Assembly (NCBI GenBank): GCA_018257865.1
Contig: JAEUBA010000021.1
Location: forward strand, 186,001-250,000
DNA: 64,000 nt
Direction of reading: 5' to 3'
Source: Stereocaulon alpinum
Lineage: Eukaryota > Ascomycota > Lecanoromycetes > Lecanorales > Stereocaulaceae
Part shown: piece after piece, positions 58,614-64,000 of the stretch
Layout: the number at the start of each line of letters is the position of its first letter
How positions within the stretch are numbered: the stretch's first letter is position 1
The notes under the pieces: model-generated
Told to the model about the DNA's origin: nothing
Databases searched by the model: none
The model's input: the letters and a program-made list of their open reading frames with translations, nothing else
Program-made: the position numbers and the translations under genes

Positions 58614-58951
58614 ATGGAGCAGTTACTCGTTGGCTCTGCAGGCTCCGATAGCAGTAGCGGTATTGAGGTATCGATGGACTCTCACGGTTCACTACATGAG
58701 AGAACCGGTGAAAACATCATGCCCATCGCGATAGTAGGTATGAGTTGCCGCTTTCCAGGCGACGCAACCAGCCCGGAAAAGTTGTGGAATCTGTGTGCGG
58801 AAGCTAGAAGCGCCTGGTCAGAGGTGCCTCTAGAGAGGTTCAATCAGAAGGCCTTCTACCACCCACAAGCCGAGAAGCTAGGCACAGTCAGTTACTTACT
58901 TAAAACCCACCGGCACCCACACATATTGACGATTTCCAGTCCAATGTCGCG
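58614..58951 (+). pseudogene. highly reducing polyketide synthase, 5' fragment only
   Basis: Exon 1 (58614-58886, 91 codons) ends at a GTCAGT donor; exon 2 starts at 58940 and continues the homology for about four codons (SNVA) before it breaks off at about 58951. The ketosynthase N-terminus is unmistakable: MPIAIVGMSCRFPGDATSP, then LWNLCAEARSAWSEVPLERF and FYHPQAEKLGT. Complete HR-PKSs are over 2000 aa (KS-AT-DH-ER-KR-ACP); here the catalytic Cys of the KS and everything after it are gone. The start and first intron are intact, so the loss was a large deletion, not drift. This would have been the backbone enzyme of the cluster. Confidence 0.85.
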
Positions 58952-59314
58952 GTAGAATTAAGAGATCAGCCTTTTTCAGCCGTGTCTAACTCCCTTAAAA
59001 ACGCCCAGTCTCACCATACCGTATTCCTCACTAATCATGACAATGTTTCATTAGCCCACCACCCTTCGGCACAATCTCCTAACATTCTAGCTCATTCCCT
59101 TCAACGTAATGCTACACCGTCGGCGCTGTCCTTTTGGGAATAATCAAGCCTGGTCTTTTCCTACTCGTCAGAATGAAAAGGTTGTACGCCTCAATTTCTT
59201 TGCTCAAGTATAAAAGACGTCACTGTGTACTGCCCCGTTTTGCCTGTTCCTCCAAACGTATCTCTCAAAGCCGGCAATGACCCCTTGACTATCAAGGAAG
59301 ATTTCAGAATCGAA
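58952..59314 (+). other. sequence after the PKS breakpoint
   Basis: 363 bp with no resemblance to PKS downstream sequence. An open frame continues from the PKS to a TAA at about 59140 but looks non-coding. Serves as promoter region for the FAD oxidase. Confidence 0.4.
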
Positions 59315-61025
59315 ATGTACCTCTTCTTTGGTTCTCACGCGCTGGTTACACTCGCTCTGTGTTCTGTTGCATCCTCGCAGTCATCTTTCAATTCCACAGG
59401 CTGTAAAGAACTGGCCTCTGCCTACCCCTCTCTGGTATTCGCGCCATCATCCTCAGGGTTTTCCTCAGAGTCTACAGGTAAGCTACTTCTACATGATGTA
59501 CCTCGTGCTAAGCTGAACATCTGCCAGCCAACGAAAACTGGTCACAAACATGTGTCCTCATACCAACGTGTCTATTCGAACCGACTTCTGCGTCAGTGCT
59601 TGCCGGTGCACTGCGAATACTTGAAAAGACCCAAACATCTTTCGCAGTGAGAAGCGGTGGTCATATGCCTGTCCCAGGCGCTGCAAACATTGCCGATGGA
59701 GTCCTGATATCCATGAGCCGCTTCGATCAAATATCTCTATCTCCCGACCACACTACTGCTCAAATTGGCTCGGGCCTACGATGGACTAATGTGTATAATA
59801 ACTTGGGTCAGTATAACCTTACTGTTGCAGGGGGCAGGTATGGAGACGTTGGTGTTGGTGGTCTCCTCCTTGGTGGCGGCATCAACTATTTCGGTGGCCA
59901 AGTTGGGTGGTCCATGAATACTGTTGTTAATTATGAAGTTGTTTTGGCCGATGGGACTGTAGTCAACGCTAGCGCAAAGAACAACACGGACCTGTGGTGG
60001 GCATTGAAGGGAGGCTCTAGTAATTTCGGCATTGTGACGAGATTTACAATGACGACTATTCCGGTCACGCAGCTTTACGGCGGGCTAGCAGTCTATCAGC
60101 CGACTAGCTTGGACAGCTATATCAACGCAATCGCGAATTACATGGCTCCAGGTGGAGGAATCGAAGATCCACTGGCAGCAATTGACGCATCTGTGGGCGT
60201 TGCCCCGGAAAATGGTACGCTCACTTTGTTCAACATCCCCTTCCATCGAGGTCCAGACCCTGCGCCGAAATCGCTTGCTGCATTATCGAGTCTCCCAACC
60301 GTTCAAAGCGACGTCAGTCTACGAGAGAACTTCACAAGTTTTGCACTTGACGCAAGTAACCCTCTCTTCAATGTTCGAAGTTATAGGTAGGGACTGTAGT
60401 CTGGAATCGCACGCACATGCGCTCACACAAAGTCTTAGGCGCCTTTTCTGGGGTATTGGAGTGAAGGCAACTCCACAAGCTGTGTACCTGGCCAATACAA
60501 CATTTTTCCAGGAAACAATGGCTACAAGAATACCAGGCTTGATAATATACATTGTTTATCAGCCCATCTCGGCATCCTAGATCAAAGCGGCGGTGGCTGC
60601 TGGAGGGGACGCATTCGCCCTCGATCCCGCCAACGGGCCTCTGTTGGGCAAGTTCTTAAACAAACTCGTTCAAGACTGACCTTACTGACAGTCCGCAGTG
60701 CTTCAATTCTCAGTTGTTTGGACGGATCCGACCCTGGACAAGCAAGTGATCGATTTCACACAAAGCATTGCCCAGGCCATTACTGCTAAAGCCAAAGCGG
60801 CCGGCTTATCTTACCCTTTCGTTTATCTCAACGACGCTGCCGCCGAGGAGGATGTCTTCTCATCTTATGGAGGAGGCAGTTCGCTGCCAAAATTGCGGAC
60901 GATTGCAAAACGCTATGGTGGGTATATTATTGACTTCAAGTTGTATTGTTTGCTAGTACTGACCCACTACAGATCCTCATGGCGTCTTCCAACATCTTCA
61001 GCCAGGTGGATTCAAGCTATACTAA
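59315..61025 (+). pseudogene. BBE-like FAD-linked oxidase with one in-frame stop
   Basis: Exons 59315-59477, 59528-60386, 60439-60647, 60699-60917 and 60973-61025 add up to 501 codons including the natural stop, with correct phases throughout. One TAG at 60578-60580 lies in frame in exon 3. A signal peptide (MYLFFGSHALVTLALCSVAS) starts the protein. The FAD-binding PCMH domain has RSGGHMPVPGAANI with the flavinylated His, GGLLLGGGINYF, and DLWWALKGGSSNFGIVTRF. The C-terminal BBE motif is YDPHGVFQHLQPGGFKLY, completed over the last splice. Intron 3 is of GC-AG type (GCAAGT donor at 60648). Secreted oxidases of this kind carry out oxidative ring closures in fungal metabolite pathways. Readthrough or a sequencing error cannot be excluded. 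Confidence 0.85.
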
Positions 61026-62803
61026 TTGGCCGCAATACAAAGCGCTTGGTGTATTCGCTCTGCATATGTATCAAACCTGAACCCTGTCTTTACTTGCAAT
61101 GTAGTATTAAGAGAAATTGTTGAGAGCGGTTCCCACTTCACTGGTATCGCAAGCTTTCCATGCCGCTAGAATGTAATATTAAGTCATAAGTACTAAGGTT
61201 GCAGCCTCACGCTGTTCCCTCGCAATTTATGCTGGCTTCAATGGGGGCCCGAGTTCCCAGAAATTGAATCCAGGCAACAATACCGTGCCTTTCTCGATGA
61301 CATCGGAATGGTTGTATAGTAGCTGGTTCAATACTAGTGACTATGTAATAATGGCTCAAGTCATCGTTGAAATTCAAGAAGTGTGACGATTTAATGTCAG
61401 CGCGCTGCCTTGTCGGTCATGCCAGGCCCGCAAAGACACGGCAAAAGCAGCAGAAGAGTCACTGTCTCAGCCTTGACAGAAGTCAACAAACAACCTTACC
61501 CCATCTGGACATCCTGGTCAACCACACCTTGGACCGCTAAAATCTCCTCTGCCAGAGCCGGACAACCATTTTCCAAACCTCCTGCACTGCAATCACTCCA
61601 TTCACTCCATTCGAAGAGGCAATAGCCGAGTGCTCCGATGTTCTGACCTAGTCACCCCTAATACTCTGAGAACATGCCGCCCACGCTCCCCTTGGCCGAA
61701 CGTGTTGAGATCTCAAGCCGCTCACAAGATTCAAGCGGCCTACCACTACCACAGTCTCTCAAAGACCACAACCGGAGACCTATATGTTGTAGTTACCATG
61801 ACGAAACCACACACTTCCACGAGAAACCTATTATCACATGATAGACAACCACAAGTCCAAAACATCACTGCTACTCGTTTCGATCAAGAATATTCATTAC
61901 CTGAAGCGTCGAAGAGTCAAGACCAAGGACTCTGATGTAGGCGCAGACCAAAGCAAACGTCTTTCAGTGAGGAGAGGCACCTCTTTGCGGGTTTGGAGAC
62001 TGGTGGAGTTCTGTTTGCGAAAGGCAGATGAATAAAGCCAATACCAGTCCAGGATAGTACAACGGTGGTCGCACTGTACTTTAAGATCGTCAATAGTGGC
62101 ATAGAAGAGCGACGTTAGAACAAAAAAAGGACACGGCAAGTTCTTGAGGCTGACAACTACTATGGACTTCATAGTAGAATTGTACTCCGAAGCGCCAGTC
62201 TCAATACTCACGCAGTGCAGCTTCAATTGGTTGAACGTAAAGCTTCCATACTTATAGTAAATGTCAACATAGAAGTACTGGATCTCAGATCGCGCACACG
62301 AGAAGAAAGACAATTTAAGGCAAAATTTCCCCACAAGCGCTCATGTAGGAATGGACAGATATAGAAGCTCGGAGATTAGTGTTAGAAAGCCGGAGGATCG
62401 CATTGTCTGGGGGGGATGGTGTGATGACCACACGGGCGGGATGGGAAACATTTGGAACCCCCCCCATAGAATTACCCCATACCCGATACCCATGCTGAAA
62501 TCAGGCGACTTCAAGATTAGACATGATAAGTCATCGTGATATCACGGTACTCTGAATGAATCAATCGACCGATAATCTGTTTAACAAGCTGATTTAATTC
62601 GAGCTGCAAGTATCTGGACGATGCCTGCGTGGTGACGCATGAAGCGCTGCGCCTCGTCATTGGTGATCGGCGCGGCTACGATTGCCCCTCCCAGCAATCC
62701 TCCTTGATCCAAGCTGCAACCCTCTTGCAATCTACCACCTCATTATCTCTTCCTCTTCCTCTTCACATTCCCTCCTTTACATATTCTATTGTTGTCCTAC
62801 ACT
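61026..62803. other. intergenic region right of the cluster
   Basis: 1.8 kb without a supported gene. Open frames at 61410-61625, 61630-61935 and minus 61897-62334 were read without recognising any domain. The last 100 bp before 62804 are C/T-rich, typical of a fungal promoter. Confidence 0.4.
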
Positions 62804-64000
62804 ATGCCTGGTTCTTCTAACGACGAGGGTGGGGGCGTGGCACCCCAGAACAAAGGCTCCTGGGCTACATTCCTCAAGGTACGAAGCCTCGTATCCGAAA
62901 GCTGGCAGTTTGTCTCTGATGCTCGCCACAGTCAATAGCAAACTTCAACGGCGACCTCTCGTCTATGACAGCTCCCCCATTCATCTTGGGTACCATTTCC
63001 CTTACAGAATTCTCCGCCTATTGGACTGAACACCCATCCATTTTCGTTGCGCCTGCCTCGGAGCCAGATCCTGCAAAGCGCGCCTTGTTAGTCCTGAAAT
63101 GGTTCTTGACTACCTTGAAGTCGTCGTACAGTACTAGGAATGATAAATATGGCTCGGAAAAGAAACCTTTGAATCCATTCCTGGGAGAGCTGTTCCTGGG
63201 AAAGTGGGAAGACGCTGCAGGGACAACACAACTGGTATCAGAGCAAGTCAGGTACATATTTTCATCTCCACGTGAGGGTTTAGAGTTCTGACCACATAAA
63301 TAGCCACCATCCACCAGTAACAGCCTACTGTATCTGGAACGATAAGCACGGCGTCCAAGTATGCTCCCGATCCCTACGCCACTCACACACCAAATACTGA
63401 TCTTCCTCGCTTTTTCCAGCTACAAGGCTACAACGCCCAAAAAGCCTCCTTCTCACGAACAATTCACATTAAGCAGATTGGCCATGCGCTCTTCACAATA
63501 CCCGCCTACAACGAAACCTACCTCATCACCCTCCCCTCCCTCCACATCGAAGGTCTGATCTACGGCAAGCCCTTTGTCGAGCTCAACAACTGCACCTACA
63601 TCAGCTCCTCATCAGGCTACGTCGCCAAAATAGATTACAGCGGCAAAGGCTGGGTATCCGGCAAAAAGAACAGCTTCACAGCCGTCCTCTACCCCAAAGG
63701 CAAAGAGCGAGACGTCCTCTACACAATCGAAGGACAATGGAGCGAAAGCTTCACCATCAAAGCCGGCAGCGGGCACGGCCTCAAAAAAGCAGAGCCAATA
63801 GAAACATACAACGCCAAAACCACAAAAACGACCCCCCTAACCGTCGCCCCCATCGAAGAACAAGACCCCCTCGAATCAAACAGAGCCTGGCAAACCGTCG
63901 CAGCCGCAATAGTGAAAAGCGACATGGACACCGTCCACGTCGAAAAATCCAAAATCGAAAACTCCCAGCGCGAACTCCGAAGAAAAGAAGCAGCCGAAGG
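62804..64000 (+). CDS. oxysterol-binding protein, KES1/OSH4-like (partial)
   Basis: Exons 62804-62878, 62932-63251, 63304-63358 and 63420 to the window edge; at least 343 residues, C-terminus outside. The family fingerprint EQVSHHPPVTA is formed precisely across the second splice junction. Other conserved blocks are KPLNPFLGELFLGKW, IKQIGHALFTIP, YGKPFVELNN and the basic/acidic C-terminal LESNRAW region. The protein starts directly with the lipid-transfer domain and has no PH or ankyrin domain, as in KES1/OSH4, which exchange sterol and PI4P between membranes. Cytosolic/peripheral. Housekeeping; it marks the return to core genome. Confidence 0.93.

Noticed and set aside
61410..62334. Several overlapping ORFs of 60-145 codons, one with an LDILVN stretch like SDRs
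   Set aside because: The SDR-like stretch is isolated and surrounded by stops; not enough for a pseudogene call.
1..64000. tRNA/rRNA genes or CRISPR arrays
   Set aside because: None found by eye; short TGAT/ATCA runs are LINE tails, not arrays.

Overview
This window is genomic DNA of a filamentous ascomycete (Pezizomycotina; the accessory gene families suggest Dothideomycetes, but only weakly). The signs are short 45-80 bp GT-AG introns, fungal-restricted families (DUF7918, DUF7707, DUF7923-like CCCH, AflR-like Zn2Cys6, HR-PKS) and repeats mutated in the manner of RIP (repeat-induced point mutation): C:G to T:A changes mostly at CpA, leaving TpA-rich DNA riddled with TAA/TAG codons.

Left part (1-18.4 kb) is ordinary gene-dense core: a HAD-family phosphatase (-), HMG-CoA synthase of the mevalonate pathway (+), a single-pass membrane protein of unknown role (+), a DUF7918 protein (+), a small GPI-anchored DUF7707 protein (+), an SR140-like U2 snRNP protein (-), a CCCH zinc-finger protein (+) and an HSL-type alpha/beta hydrolase (+). 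I rebuilt exon structures by hand for all spliced genes; all keep frame.

Middle and right (19.3-61 kb) look like a secondary-metabolite gene cluster taken apart by transposons. Intact members are a cytochrome P450, a short-chain dehydrogenase (SDR-1) and an AflR-like Zn2Cys6 regulator. Broken members are an MFS transporter (stops plus LTR insertion), a second SDR (a 5.4 kb Ty1/copia element in its second exon, with perfect 5-bp target duplication), a second P450 (cut by a copia element right after the heme-binding motif), a BAHD/trichothecene-type acyltransferase (premature stop; 3' end replaced by an LTR), a highly reducing polyketide synthase (only the first ~95 codons remain) and a BBE-like FAD oxidase (complete, but with one in-frame TAG).

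Between the truncated P450 and the truncated acyltransferase, 38.07-57.12 kb is a solid nest of transposable elements: a copia 5' end, a gypsy (chromovirus) remnant, five Tad1-type LINE copies in two opposing orientations, and the 3' end of a second copia family. Almost all of it is RIP-saturated, except a 517-bp LINE copy at 56.5-57.0 kb, which is nearly unmutated and must be young. Target-site duplications allow parts of the nesting order to be read. The right edge (62.8-64 kb) returns to core genes with a KES1-like oxysterol-binding protein that runs off the window.

No tRNA, rRNA or CRISPR was seen. The most interesting content is the stepwise decay of the cluster, a 120-bp mini-element sharing the unusual termini of the second copia family, and relative dating of insertions from RIP-type mutations inside target duplications.
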